This document shows positions 1 through 6,260 of a stretch of 12,076 nucleotides of DNA, piece after piece. The stretch spans positions 1 through 12,076 of the forward strand of contig CALGZD010000372.1 in NCBI GenBank assembly GCA_937934635.1, written 5' to 3'. The translations under genes and the position numbers were made by a program. The notes below the pieces were generated by a model. That model ran no database searches. It was not told where the DNA came from and was given only the letters and a program-made list of their open reading frames with translations. The first letter of the stretch is position 1; every line of letters starts with the position of its first letter. This DNA comes from an uncultured Deinococcales bacterium (GTDB lineage Bacteria > Deinococcota > Deinococci > Deinococcales > Trueperaceae).

Positions 1-459
1 TGTGCCAGTGACTAGCGTATTAATTTGATCAAAAGCATCGCCTCTACCTAACAAACGCTGTAAGCGAACCTCTTCGGGTGCATCAAGCATTAAAACCCGA
101 GCATTGCTAAATAGCTTTGCAACCCCTGCAACCTCATTGACACCACGAACATTATCAAATATCAAATCGGCTTCTGGATAGGCATTTGCTTCTAAATAGT
201 CAGCAACAACTTTAGCCATACCTTCAGGTGACAATTCACGGTAAGCTTTTGTTAGTTCAAAACGCTTCGCTCTATCACTAACTGCTACTTCAGGCAAACC
301 TTGCTGACGTTGCATCGTTGGGATAATGATTTCATCAGTTAATGTTCGTCTATTTGGCAATAAGTGGAGGTCAGAGCGTTGCTCGAGTAATTTTTCTAAA
401 GTCGTGCTCTTCCCTACCCCCGTAAGCCCTACAACAAAGAGAATTGATTTATGGGTCAT
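1..459 (-). CDS. P-loop NTPase / kinase-like protein, C-terminus cut by window edge
   Basis: An open frame starts at ATG 459-457 and runs off the window after 153 codons without a stop. Residues 11-19 read GLTGVGKST, a canonical Walker A motif directly behind a hydrophobic beta strand (ILFVV). Residues 99-106 (LIFDNVRG) look like a second nucleotide- or substrate-binding strand, and residues 124-140 (MLDAPEEVRLQRLLGRG) resemble the arginine-rich lid of nucleoside/nucleotide kinases. The fold is therefore a small adenylate/guanylate/dephospho-CoA-kinase-like P-loop protein, but the substrate cannot be told. It starts only 5 nt after the stop of the NYN gene, with no good Shine-Dalgarno sequence of its own, so translation is probably coupled. 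Function beyond ATP/GTP binding is unknown; a general 'AAA family ATPase' label would also fit. Confidence 0.8.
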   Translation of the reverse strand, partial: MTHKSILFVVGLTGVGKSTTLEKLLEQRSDLHLLPNRRTLTDEIIIPTMQRQQGLPEVAVSDRAKRFELTKAYRELSPEGMAKVVADYLEANAYPEADLIFDNVRGVNEVAGVAKLFSNARVLMLDAPEEVRLQRLLGRGDAFDQINTLVTGT

Positions 460-464
460 AACAG

Positions 465-995
465 CTAGAATAGAACCTTTTCCCAATCCAAATCATCAAG
501 TGGTACGAACATATCAACATGTTCAATAAGCACACCTGCGGATTGATTGCGAAACATGGCTACTTCAACATGTTTACCTTTGCGTTTCAAAGCTTCGACC
601 AGCTCGACGTAGTCACCATCACCACTAACAATCAGTGCGGTATCGTAAGCATCTTCGTACGCAAGTGTCAGTGTTTCTACTGCAATGGCAACATCAATGC
701 CTTTTTCGACTAAAGAACCATCTTCACGCTTATGCAAGCGCCCAAGACGAACTGTGACATAAGGAATACGACGCAGTGATTCAAAAAAACGCTGCTGTCC
801 TTCACGCAGATTATTGTCATAGTCATCTGTCAAAACAGCGTTGTAGTAGTAAGCCCTAACAACATTGCGCTTTTGACTATTTTGACTTAATTGTTTAATA
901 AGTTCTTGTAAATTAAAGCGTGTACTTGATAGGTTATCACGCATACCATTATATAAATTACTGCCATCAATAAAAATAACAAGTCTTCGAGACAA
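465..995 (-). CDS. NYN domain (LabA/DUF88-type, PIN-like) putative RNase
   Basis: This 176-residue protein is almost entirely one NYN domain. Seen in the sequence: FIDGSNLY at residues 8-15 (D10, N13), EKGIDVAIAVE at 97-107 (D101) and SGDGDY at 124-129 (D126, D128), the conserved acidic residues that bind metal in PIN-like nucleases. Family knowledge suggests single-strand RNA cleavage; the target is unknown. The start is TTG (995-993), supported by AGAGGA at 1006-1001 with a 5-nt gap, which is better than any internal ATG. The P-loop gene follows after 5 nt, so the two are almost certainly one transcript. A weak promoter candidate upstream is TTGATA (1115-1110), 18 nt, TATTTA (1091-1086). 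The protein is cytoplasmic, with no signal peptide or membrane segment. Confidence 0.9.
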   Translation of the reverse strand: MSRRLVIFIDGSNLYNGMRDNLSSTRFNLQELIKQLSQNSQKRNVVRAYYYNAVLTDDYDNNLREGQQRFFESLRRIPYVTVRLGRLHKREDGSLVEKGIDVAIAVETLTLAYEDAYDTALIVSGDGDYVELVEALKRKGKHVEVAMFRNQSAGVLIEHVDMFVPLDDLDWEKVLF

Positions 996-1286
996 AATAA
1001 TCCTCTAAACCAAGCCAATAAATAGAAAGTGACTCAAATTGAAATAGAAAAGCATTAAGCGCTGATATTGTGACGAAATAGGCAATAAATAGTGTCAAAT
1101 AAAGAGCAATATCAACAAAAAATAGTAAGTATATAAAATGCTTTTGTTAACTATAGCACAAAAAGCTTAAGTTGTGCTCTCATAAATGAGATTTAGATGA
1201 AAATAGTTTATTTGAGCCTAATTTAACAGTACTTAACAACAGTTACTGAGCAAGATTTTTACCAGACTTGATTTATAGTAGACTAT
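996..1286. other. A+T-rich intergenic region between NYN and GH18 genes
   Basis: These 291 bases carry no credible coding frame. They hold the leader of the NYN gene and the 3' region of the GH18 gene, both read on the minus strand. The only clear structure is the inverted repeat at 1155-1178, listed separately. No poly-U terminator is evident after the GH18 stop. Confidence 0.7.
1155..1178. repeat. Perfect 7-bp inverted repeat with 10-nt loop
   Basis: AGCACAA (1155-1161) and TTGTGCT (1172-1178) are exact reverse complements around a 10-nt loop containing AAGCTT. It lies about 110 bases past the GH18 stop and 160 bases before the NYN start. No T-run follows on either strand, so it is a weak terminator candidate at best; a protein-binding site or a 3'-end stabilising hairpin is equally possible. 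Confidence 0.4.
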
Positions 1287-2681
1287 TTATTCTGAAGAAT
1301 TCGCTAACCCATCCCCACAACTATTGATGCAATATTCACTAAAGTTCTCGGAATAAAGGTTTGTATATGCTTCTGTGATTAAACTTTCCTCAGTGTGGTC
1401 ACCATCAATCGTCCAAAACATCGCACCACGAAGCCCTAACTCACGAACATAATCCAACTTGAGATTAACAACATCAATGTCTTCAAAGGTATAAAAAGTA
1501 TGCCCATCGTAAATCCATGAGGATTTTGCATCGTCATCAAAATAACGTACATAATCATCTTCTAAGTACTCAACCATACGTTTGTAAGTTCTAACCCCAC
1601 CAGCTCTATTCGATGATTGAAAGAGACCGTTATTTCGACTGCCAACACCTGACCAGCCTACGCCATACAAAGGAATGCCAATGATGAGTTTATGCGCTGG
1701 CACGCCTGCATCTAGATAATCTCGAACTGTCGTATTAATCGAAATCGCCTTGGTATAAGGGTCTTCGGCAGAAAGATATAAATTGGCATTGTGTGCGGTT
1801 TGTGGTTGGAAATTGCCACGAAAATCGTAGGTCATGACATTCATCCAATCGAGGTAGTAGTGAATTTTATCGAGCTCGAGCTTCGAGTAGCGGTCTTCAC
1901 CAGCAGGCACAGCAGTAGTAAGAATCAGCGATTTATCAATCGCAGAAAGTTGCTTTCTAAATTCTTCAAGCAATAGTGTAAAGTTCTCTGTATCAGCAGG
2001 GCGATAGTTACGGTGTCCATAACCTTTAACTGCAGGATACTCCCAATCTATATCTATACCATCAAAAACACCTGCCCCAGCACCATCTTCAAGACCAGGT
2101 AGGTTTCCGTGAATATACATATCTATGCAAGAACGCACAAAAGCAGCTCTAGATTCTTCTGTTAGTGCCAAATCAGAAAAATGACCAGACCATCGTCCTC
2201 CACCAAGTGCAATTACAATTTTGACCTTCGGATATTGCTCTTTTAAAAGCTTAAGTTGTCTAAAATTACCCTTCAAGGTCATAGATGCGTCATCTTCTAC
2301 CCCAGCTAAGCTTTGCTCAGCAGTAAATTCCTTTTTATAATCTGCCCAATCATCGCCTGGTAAACATTTACCATAACGAACGTCTGAAAAGGCATAATTA
2401 ATGACTGTTAGGCTATCAATAGCACCCGTTTCAACCATATCTTTAACAAAATAGGTATTGCTCCCGTAAACCTTCCAAGAAGCAAAGTAGCCCACAACTT
2501 CAGGCATATGAATTTTAAAACCAGTATCTTGCGCTAAAGATACATTAGATATCGCACAAAAACATAACAGGAGCAAAACTGCTCGCAGCATTAGTGACTT
2601 TTTTAAATACGCTTTTAAACGCACTTTTAAATGCACCTTTAAACGCACTTTTACATACATATAGAAATTCAAAGTTGACAC
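1287..2681 (-). CDS. Secreted glycoside hydrolase family 18 (chitinase-like)
   Basis: The 464-residue frame encodes a GH18 TIM-barrel enzyme that should hydrolyse beta-1,4-linked N-acetylglucosamine polymers. Visible motifs are GYFASW (64-69), the SxGG-like ALGGGRW (158-164), the catalytic DxxDxDxE at 207-214 (FDGIDIDWE, acid E214), MTYDFRG (283-289) and the C-terminal barrel tryptophan in MFWTIDGD (421-428). Residues 31-50 (MLRAVLLLLCFC...VSLA) form a signal peptide with a likely cleavage after A50, so the enzyme is exported. The longest start is GTG at 2681-2679; ATG codons at residues 8 and 31 are alternatives, and none has a good ribosome binding site. Residues 11-26 are a four-fold K-x-x-L repeat. 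No chitin-binding or LysM domain is seen. A TAGACT -10-like element lies at 2713-2708. Confidence 0.92.
   Translation of the reverse strand: MSTLNFYMYVKVRLKVHLKVRLKAYLKKSLMLRAVLLLLCFCAISNVSLAQDTGFKIHMPEVVGYFASWKVYGSNTYFVKDMVETGAIDSLTVINYAFSDVRYGKCLPGDDWADYKKEFTAEQSLAGVEDDASMTLKGNFRQLKLLKEQYPKVKIVIALGGGRWSGHFSDLALTEESRAAFVRSCIDMYIHGNLPGLEDGAGAGVFDGIDIDWEYPAVKGYGHRNYRPADTENFTLLLEEFRKQLSAIDKSLILTTAVPAGEDRYSKLELDKIHYYLDWMNVMTYDFRGNFQPQTAHNANLYLSAEDPYTKAISINTTVRDYLDAGVPAHKLIIGIPLYGVGWSGVGSRNNGLFQSSNRAGGVRTYKRMVEYLEDDYVRYFDDDAKSSWIYDGHTFYTFEDIDVVNLKLDYVRELGLRGAMFWTIDGDHTEESLITEAYTNLYSENFSEYCINSCGDGLANSSE
2604..2651 (-). repeat. Four 12-bp tandem repeats at the 5' end of the GH18 gene
   Basis: On the minus strand the unit AAAGTGCGTTTA occurs four times in a row with one to three substitutions. 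On the plus strand the copies are 2604-2615, 2616-2627, 2628-2639 and 2640-2651. In the GH18 frame they encode KVRL, KVHL, KVRL and KAYL at residues 11-26, directly before the signal peptide. If translation really starts at M31 the repeat is instead in the 5' untranslated region. Confidence 0.85.
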
Positions 2682-2950
2682 AACGATTTTTCAAGGAAAG
2701 CAACTTTAGTCTAGTCGATTTCCTATATCTCCTTTACAACAAAGAGTAACAAACATGTTGACTGAAATAGGCTAACACACCTTCTCAAAACTGTAGAGAG
2801 GAATCCATCAAGATAGATTTCAATTTTGTTAATGTAAACATCATTTTCACAACTCGGGTTCTAAGCCAAAAACAGAATCTTTACACATCCATCAAACTTA
2901 AGCTACCTCACTAAACCAAAACCTAGAGTGCGATAGCATAGGGCTACTAC

Positions 2951-2975
2951 ATGTTCAAAAACACAGTTTGAACAT
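2951..2975. repeat. Perfect 9-bp inverted repeat upstream of the SPFH gene
   Basis: ATGTTCAAA (2951-2959) and TTTGAACAT (2967-2975) are exact reverse complements separated by 7 nt. The repeat ends 26 nt before the SPFH start codon. It could be a regulator operator or a hairpin in the 5' untranslated region; there is no T-run, so it is not a terminator. Confidence 0.6.
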
Positions 2976-2990
2976 TAACGTTTCCGCAAA

Positions 2991-2995
2991 AGGAG
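2991..2995 (+). promoter_or_regulatory. Ribosome binding site of the SPFH gene
   Basis: AGGAG, part of AAAAGGAG, sits 6 nt before ATG 3002. It fixes the start and is one of only two strong Shine-Dalgarno sequences seen in this window. Confidence 0.85.
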
Positions 2996-3001
2996 TATTT
3001 T

Positions 3002-3946
3002 ATGGGAATTATCACACTTATCGGTCTAGCTATGATTGTATTTTCGCTTGTCCTTATGGTGCAAGCCATACAAGGCCGTAGTACAGGTGCAAGAGGTTTA
3101 GCTGGCATCCTTTTAATAGCTGGCATTGTTGTCGCTATATTATCTCGCTCGTTCTTAGTCGTTCCTGCTGGTAACGTTGGTGTTGTCTTTAACGCCCTAA
3201 GTGGTGTTAAACAGCGAGAATTAGGTGAAGGTCTAAATTTTGTCTTACCGATTATCGAATCTGTAACACTTTTTGACGCTAGAGAACAATCTTTTACCTT
3301 CGCTGCTGAACCTGGCGCAGACGATGGTGATATTGAAGCTTTATCTCAAGAAGGTTTGCAAATCGCCATGGACGCAACAGTTCGCTTTGAGATTGAAAAA
3401 ACTGAAGCTGCCTCTATCTATCAAGACATTGGTCCTGCGTATGTCTCCAAACTTGTACGTCCACAGGTTCGTTCAGTTATCCGTAATGCAGTTGCTAACT
3501 ATAAAGCAGCTGAAGTTATTAGTACCCGAAGATCGGAATTAGAGACTGAAATCAAAACCAATCTAGCAGTAGCACTAGAAAAAAGTAGCGTAAGGCTTGT
3601 TGACGTCCTTCTACGTGATGTTCGAATTCCTGAAACGATCAGTTTAGCCATTGAAAGAAAGCAAGCAGCCGAGCAAGAAGTTGAAATCGAAGAGAACCTG
3701 CGCCTACAAGCAGAAATCGCTGCTCAACGTGCCGTTACTGAAGCACAGGGTCTTCGCGATGCAGCCATTGCCAAAGCAGAAGGTGAAGCAAGAGCACTTA
3801 CGCTAAAAGGTCAAGCTATTCGTGAAAATCCAGAAATCATCCAACTTGAGATTGCTGAAAAGCTAGCACCAACTATCAGCACAATTATGTTACCTACAGA
3901 AAGTAATATGCTGCTTGACATGAAGAGTATCCTCAACAAACCTTAA
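3002..3946 (+). CDS. SPFH/prohibitin-family membrane protein
   Basis: The 314-residue protein has two hydrophobic segments near the N-terminus (about residues 2-22 and 32-51), then an SPFH (band 7/prohibitin) domain from about 50 to 215. Typical features are VVPAGNVGVVFNALSGV (53-69), GEGLNFVLPIIESV and LVDVLLRDVRIPETI (about 199-213). An Ala/Glu-rich helical stretch at about 215-270 should form the oligomerising coiled coil. Family members assemble ring-like scaffolds at the cytoplasmic membrane and modulate membrane proteases or lipid microdomains; the partner here is unknown and no NfeD-like or FtsH gene is adjacent. The start is set by AGGAG 6 nt upstream. It lies alone between a divergent GH18 gene and the BTAD gene, separated from the latter by a 254-base regulatory region. 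Confidence 0.92.
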   Translation: MGIITLIGLAMIVFSLVLMVQAIQGRSTGARGLAGILLIAGIVVAILSRSFLVVPAGNVGVVFNALSGVKQRELGEGLNFVLPIIESVTLFDAREQSFTFAAEPGADDGDIEALSQEGLQIAMDATVRFEIEKTEAASIYQDIGPAYVSKLVRPQVRSVIRNAVANYKAAEVISTRRSELETEIKTNLAVALEKSSVRLVDVLLRDVRIPETISLAIERKQAAEQEVEIEENLRLQAEIAAQRAVTEAQGLRDAAIAKAEGEARALTLKGQAIRENPEIIQLEIAEKLAPTISTIMLPTESNMLLDMKSILNKP

Positions 3947-4001
3947 TGCTTTAAGTAAAACCGTTAGGTAAAAAAACAGTCAGTAACCAGTAGTTAAAAT
4001 G

Positions 4002-4040
4002 TTGGAAAGTCAAAAAAAATCATGTATTTTGACTTTCCAA
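4002..4040. repeat. Perfect 14-bp inverted repeat downstream of the SPFH gene
   Basis: TTGGAAAGTCAAAA (4002-4015) and TTTTGACTTTCCAA (4027-4040) are exact reverse complements around an 11-nt loop, and outer bases 3999-4001 can extend the pairing. It could serve as a transcript end for the SPFH gene, but no T-run follows. Each arm contains the AAAGTCAAA/TTTGACTTT word that recurs twice more before the BTAD gene, which favours a protein-binding site. Confidence 0.65.
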
Positions 4041-4083
4041 TATGTCTTTAACATTCACCTAACTAACACCGAACTAACCAGAG

Positions 4084-4112
4084 TTTGACTTTAAAATGTG
4101 CTAGACTAGCTT
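4084..4112 (+). promoter_or_regulatory. Candidate promoter of the BTAD regulator gene
   Basis: TTGACT (4085-4090), 16 nt, TAGCTT (4107-4112) is the best -35/-10 pair in the gap. The -35 matches five of six consensus bases; the -10 fits the relaxed TANNNT pattern. The -35 overlaps a TTTGACTTT box (4084-4092), so a protein on that box would control the promoter. An alternative -10 is TAGACT at 4102-4107. Confidence 0.4.
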
Positions 4113-4158
4113 TAGAAAGATTATTTTATGGGGCAATTCTAAAGAGAAATGCTAAAGT

Positions 4159-4193
4159 TTTGACCCTGAAAGTCAAACCCTAAGGGATTTTTT
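4159..4193 (+). promoter_or_regulatory. Inverted TTTGAC pair and terminator-like element in the BTAD leader
   Basis: TTTGAC (4159-4164) and GTCAAA (4172-4177) form a 6-bp inverted repeat with a 7-nt spacer. Immediately after, CCC-TAA-GGG (4178-4186) is followed by A and six T. The two CCCT copies (4164-4167 and 4178-4181) could compete for AGGG (4183-4186), so either an operator or a weak attenuator is possible. There is no normally spaced ribosome binding site before ATG 4201: the nearest, AAGGGA, is 13 nt away. Confidence 0.35.
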
Positions 4194-4200
4194 CATATAG

Positions 4201-5097
4201 ATGCAAATATCTGATCAACCTGACCATCCATATAAGCCCCTACTCAAAAAAGACACAGATGCTAACAATCTTCTCAAAAGTGAGCAGAAAACTAGCACTG
4301 ACAACCTTAATGCACATACAAATCTAAATAAACAAACAAAATTAGAACTTCTTGGAAAACCGCAATTATATTCCAAAGGAGCTAGTGTTAATTTACGTTC
4401 TCATAGGGCCTATGCACTATTAGGTTTACTTGCCCTTGAGCTAGCACCGACCTCCCGCAAACGGGTGGCACAACTCCTCTGGCCAGAAGAAGAACAACCA
4501 ACGAATGACCGCTTAAGAGTCTTGTTAAGCAAGCTAAAACAGCTTGCCCCTGACTTGATTATCAGTGACGCTACTACAATCCAGTTAAATCCAGAAATTC
4601 AGCATGAAACTGATGCCTTACGCTTTTTAAGGTTAAACGATAATAATGATATGCCGTCTTACCGAGCAGCACTTGATATATACACTGGTGATTTTTTAGA
4701 AGGTATAAGTTTTGAAGCATCAGCCTTCTTTGAAACTTGGCTCGAGCACCAACGCAGCATCTGGCGTGAGGTGCTTGACTTCATGTACAACCACGTTGTC
4801 GAATTCTTACTTACCAAAGGAAAACGCAGTTCAGACCTGCAAGATGCACTTCTTCTTGCTCACAAACACCTAACCCTCTTTCCATGGTCAGATGCAATGG
4901 TGCTAAAGCTTTGCATTATTTACATCAAGAAACGACAACCTGATAGAGCTTTAGAAGCGCTGAACCGCTATAACACAAGAATTAACAAAGAATTCGGTAT
5001 GCAACTGCCAGAATCATTAGTGAAAATCAAATTTAATCTTGAAAATGCAAGTGTTGATAAAATCATCACCGAGCACAAAAGCTACTTTGCTGATTAA
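4201..5097 (+). CDS. SARP-like transcriptional regulator (winged helix + BTAD domain)
   Basis: The 298-residue protein has a polar, Asn/Lys-rich N-terminal tail (1-45), an OmpR/SARP-type winged helix at about 47-138 (LELLGKPQL, then RAYALLGLLALE, LLWPEEE and the recognition-helix region NDRLRVLLSKLKQ), and a helical bacterial transcriptional activation domain (BTAD) at about 140-285 (YTGDFLEGISFEASAFFETWLEHQR; HKHLTLFPWSDAMVLKLCIIYIKKRQPDRALEALNRY split over two TPR-like helices). It ends there, lacking the NB-ARC/AAA ATPase and TPR modules of large SARPs. The ATG at 4201 directly follows an in-frame TAG, so no longer start exists. The five TTTGAC half-sites upstream suggest autoregulation. 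Its targets are unknown; the SPFH gene next door is one possibility. Confidence 0.85.
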   Translation: MQISDQPDHPYKPLLKKDTDANNLLKSEQKTSTDNLNAHTNLNKQTKLELLGKPQLYSKGASVNLRSHRAYALLGLLALELAPTSRKRVAQLLWPEEEQPTNDRLRVLLSKLKQLAPDLIISDATTIQLNPEIQHETDALRFLRLNDNNDMPSYRAALDIYTGDFLEGISFEASAFFETWLEHQRSIWREVLDFMYNHVVEFLLTKGKRSSDLQDALLLAHKHLTLFPWSDAMVLKLCIIYIKKRQPDRALEALNRYNTRINKEFGMQLPESLVKIKFNLENASVDKIITEHKSYFAD

Positions 5098-5190
5098 ATC
5101 TTAAGTCCATCTAAAAACTTAGTTGCTCAACTAACCATTTAAATGTAAAAGAGCAAAAACATGATTAGCACGTTTTCGAACAGAGTAAAA

Positions 5191-5236
5191 AAACTGCAAG
5201 GTGAAAAACTCTAAGGTGAAAAAACTGTAAGGTGAA
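5191..5236. repeat. Three 15-bp tandem repeats
   Basis: The unit AAACTGCAAGGTGAA occurs at 5191-5205, as AAACTCTAAGGTGAA at 5206-5220, and as AAACTGTAAGGTGAA at 5222-5236 with one extra A before it. AAGGTGAA is unchanged in all three. The function is unknown: slippage-derived sequence or a set of protein-binding sites. Confidence 0.85.
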
Positions 5237-5299
5237 AACACGACACATCTACCAAAGGTCTACCCATTACACCTAAATGAACAAAGGACGTATACAACA

Positions 5300-5416
5300 G
5301 TGTCTTCACCCTTAACGCCCTCCGAAACGCGCTGGTGCTATGGTTATACCAGCGTTCATGTTAGTGACGCCCAAGACCTTGTTGTAATACAAGACCTTGT
5401 TGTAATAGAGGAGTAG
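5300..5416 (+). CDS. Possible 38-residue small protein, unrecognised
   Basis: A GTG-initiated frame of 38 codons ends at TAG 5414-5416. AAAGGA (5283-5288) lies 11 nt upstream, a long but not impossible spacing. The product has no signal peptide or membrane helix; its middle reads RWCYGYTSVHVSD and its end is QDLVVI twice, because an 18-bp (six-codon) duplication lies in frame. A strong terminator begins about 30 bases after the stop. The frame stays open upstream to 5231, so it may also be a remnant of older coding DNA. With no family recognised and a non-ATG start, it is only a candidate, and the same stretch could be a structured small RNA. Confidence 0.25.
   Translation: MSSPLTPSETRWCYGYTSVHVSDAQDLVVIQDLVVIEE
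5372..5407. repeat. Perfect 18-bp tandem duplication
   Basis: CAAGACCTTGTTGTAATA occurs at 5372-5389 and again, identically, at 5390-5407. Perfect identity suggests a recent event. It lies inside the 38-codon frame and keeps it open. Confidence 0.9.
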
Positions 5417-5444
5417 GGGCCTTTATTGCGCAGACCCAATCAAG

Positions 5445-5474
5445 ACGACCGAGTTTCGACTCGGTCGTTTTATT
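5445..5474 (+). terminator. Strong Rho-independent terminator reading plus
   Basis: A 10-bp perfect stem, ACGACCGAGT (5445-5454) with ACTCGGTCGT (5459-5468), is closed by a TTCG tetraloop and followed on the plus strand by TTTTATTTT. Read on the minus strand it lies just past the stop of the glycerophosphodiesterase gene, but the tail there (CTTGATTGGG) is poor, so plus is the main direction; some bidirectional use is possible. Confidence 0.85.
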
Positions 5475-6252
5475 TTGCTGCTTGTTTTAAAGCTTCTGGA
5501 TCATCAGCCATAATGGCATCTATACCCAAAGCTTTAACTCGTTTAACTTCATGAGCGTCATTGACGGTCCAGGTATTAACCATTAAGCCACGTGCTTTTG
5601 CCCTATCTATCAACGCAGCATCAACCTGCTTCATGTGCGGATGAATAGCATCAACATGCAACCATCGTGCTAAACTTCCATTCCTCAAAAGAGGTGACAT
5701 AGTGGCATCAAATAACAACGCTGTGTACAGTTCAGGTGCAAGTAACCTCACTCGAAGCAAACTAACAGGATTAAAACTAGACGTAAGCACCCGATTAGCT
5801 AAACCAGAATCGCGAATGGCTTTAACAACTGCTCGCTCTACTCCATCACTTCTAAGGCTTTCAGATTTAATTTCTAGATTCAGCAGAAGATTTGGATAAC
5901 TTTTCGCTAAATCAAATAACTCTTCTAAAAGTGGAATGTGTTCATCAATCTCAAGGATTTCCTGATAACTCAACTCTGCTATAACTTGACCTTCAGGTAA
6001 TACAAAATCATGGTGCAATACTAATTTGCCATCTTTTGAGCGCAATACATCAAACTCAACACCATGCAAGCCTGCGTCAAAAGCCATTTTAAAAGCAGGG
6101 ATTGTATTTTCTGGTAAAAGTTCTCGAACACCTCGGTGCCCCATAAGTAAAGGGCGTTCATTCGAAATAACAAGCATAGGTCTGGGCTTCCAAAGCACTG
6201 TTCCCCATGCTGTAAGTAAAAGAATGAGGAGTAGAATCCAGAACACAATCAT
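5470..6252 (-). CDS. Glycerophosphodiester phosphodiesterase (GDPD family), membrane-anchored
   Basis: The 260-residue enzyme should hydrolyse glycerophosphodiesters to sn-glycerol-3-phosphate and an alcohol. One N-terminal hydrophobic helix (residues 2-20) with no clear cleavage site suggests a membrane anchor with the catalytic domain outside. GDPD motifs are present in order: MGHRG (37-41; H39, R40), PENT (47-50; E48), GVEFDV (64-69; E66, D68), HHDF (80-83; H81), NLEIK (125-129; E127), NTWTVND (226-232) and GIDAIMADDPE (243-253). The length matches the family. It starts 8 nt after the ttcA stop with no Shine-Dalgarno sequence, so it is probably co-transcribed and translationally coupled with ttcA. 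It is similar to the UgpQ/GlpQ group, but I do not assign a symbol. Confidence 0.93.
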   Translation of the reverse strand: MIVFWILLLILLLTAWGTVLWKPRPMLVISNERPLLMGHRGVRELLPENTIPAFKMAFDAGLHGVEFDVLRSKDGKLVLHHDFVLPEGQVIAELSYQEILEIDEHIPLLEELFDLAKSYPNLLLNLEIKSESLRSDGVERAVVKAIRDSGLANRVLTSSFNPVSLLRVRLLAPELYTALLFDATMSPLLRNGSLARWLHVDAIHPHMKQVDAALIDRAKARGLMVNTWTVNDAHEVKRVKALGIDAIMADDPEALKQAAK

Positions 6253-6260
6253 AATTGGGA

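Larger units (their letters stand above)
2682..3001. other. Divergent intergenic region between GH18 and SPFH genes
   Basis: This 320-base gap must hold promoters for both flanking genes, which point away from each other. On the minus strand TAGACT (2713-2708) is a possible -10 for the GH18 gene, and an unused Shine-Dalgarno-like AAAGGAG lies at 2735-2729 with no start codon behind it. On the plus strand no convincing -35/-10 pair was found; an inverted repeat (2951-2975) and a ribosome binding site (2991-2995) sit just before the SPFH start. Small palindromes occur at 2752-2759 (AACATGTT) and 2832-2841 (ATGTAAACAT). No coding frame is supported. Confidence 0.6.
5098..5469. other. Repeat-rich 372-base gap with a possible small transcription unit
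   Basis: No recognised gene lies here. In order: a hairpin TTAGTTG-CT-CAACTAA (5119-5134) after the BTAD stop, without a T-run; a CATTTAAATG palindrome (5136-5145); three 15-bp tandem repeats (5191-5236); a 38-codon GTG frame (5300-5416) that contains a 7-bp stem (5330-5336 with 5348-5354) and two 18-bp tandem repeats (5372-5407); then a strong terminator reading plus (5445-5474). The terminator implies a transcript reaching it from the left, either a long BTAD 3' untranslated region or an independent small RNA or mRNA. No known RNA family was recognised. Confidence 0.5.

Noticed and set aside
2729..2735. Strong AAAGGAG on the minus strand
   Set aside because: No ATG, GTG or TTG follows at usable distance; the frame closes at once with TAG.
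3999..4089. 29-codon ATG frame between SPFH and BTAD genes
   Set aside because: It spans the 14-bp inverted repeat, has no ribosome binding site or -10 in place, and its product is low in complexity.
5191..5407. Short tandem repeats as a CRISPR-like array
   Set aside because: The repeats are directly adjacent with no spacers and two different unit lengths, and no cas gene is present.
5441..5470. TTTCGACTC-type sequence resembling a tRNA T-arm
   Set aside because: It is a perfect hairpin with a 4-nt loop and T-rich tail; no acceptor, D or anticodon arms surround it.
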